64,000 nucleotides of DNA from positions 46,852 to 110,851 of the forward strand of contig CAUQMS010000016.1 in the NCBI GenBank assembly GCA_963519305.1, in the 5' to 3' direction. Below are positions 63,946 to 64,000 of the stretch, in pieces. Both the position numbers and the translations under genes were made by a program. The DNA is from Ewingella sp963519305 (lineage in GTDB: Bacteria > Pseudomonadota > Gammaproteobacteria > Enterobacterales > Enterobacteriaceae). Under the pieces are notes generated by a model. That model was not told the DNA's origin. It saw nothing but the letters and a program-made list of their open reading frames with translations, and searched no databases. The stretch's first letter is position 1; each line of letters begins with the position of its first letter.

Positions 63946-64000
63946 ACTATCCCACTATCCCACTATCCCACTATCCCACTATCCCACTATCCCACTATCC
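63946..64000. repeat. 8-bp tandem satellite ACTATCCC reaching the window edge
   Basis: Nearly seven exact copies (55 bases) of ACTATCCC without any change, running to the last base, so the true length is unknown. Exact tandem repeats of this size next to a partition region may be a binding array, or may mark a contig edge. Confidence 0.85.

Noticed and set aside
63946..64000. CRISPR array
   Set aside because: The 8-bp units are directly adjacent without spacers, so this is a simple satellite.

Overview
The window reads as part of a large plasmid of a plant- or soil-associated enterobacterium. Gene content and protein similarity (NanT, TehB, QorB/YtfH, HipBA, AglAB and Dpp/Gsi-type transporters, all close to Enterobacterales forms) fit Yersiniaceae such as Rahnella or Serratia, but the genus is inference. 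The plasmid call rests on the right end: a Rep_3 initiator, at least 17 directly repeated iterons with DnaA boxes, and a ParF/ParG-type partition pair followed by AT-rich repeats and an 8-bp satellite. No rRNA, tRNA, CRISPR array or intact insertion sequence was seen.

Layout. 1-7.2 kb: end of an RpiR-type regulator, sialic acid permease NanT, ovothiol synthase OvoA, an HxlR regulator with a divergent short-chain dehydrogenase, and a tyrosine recombinase. 7.2-14.3 kb: a type VI secretion cargo cassette on the minus strand (VgrG, Tle3-like lipase, Tli3-like lipoprotein immunity, PAAR, unknown membrane protein). 14.8-21.4 kb: tannase-family esterase with isopentenyl-diphosphate isomerase, the qorB/ytfH pair, and an MFS/SnoaL operon with a divergent LysR gene. 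21.5-28.3 kb: a wrecked RHS gene whose ADP-ribosyltransferase-like tip is still open, a lipoprotein, hipBA with a frameshifted hipA and intact operators, a DUF4239-type protein and an HdeD-like membrane protein fused to a papain-like domain. 28.5-41 kb: GNAT, tehB, AraC, a MetQ/NlpA lipoprotein, two regulator/MFS modules, AlaX, and an alpha-glucoside PTS with its 6-phospho-alpha-glucosidase.

41.2-59.7 kb is a block of uptake genes. One tightly coupled operon encodes a peptide-type ABC transporter, two nucleoside hydrolases and a DapA/NanA-family lyase; LysR and GntR genes are divergent to it. Next come a RspA/ManD-type dehydratase, an EIIBC permease and a second complete Dpp-type ABC transporter. 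The gene set suggests import and cleavage of a nucleoside-containing compound, but the substrate cannot be read from the sequence.

59.9-64 kb is the plasmid backbone: a small conserved hypothetical gene, tandem palindromes, rep, the iteron array, parG, parF and the repeat-rich region. One extra copy of the iteron lies 20 kb away at about 41.14 kb.
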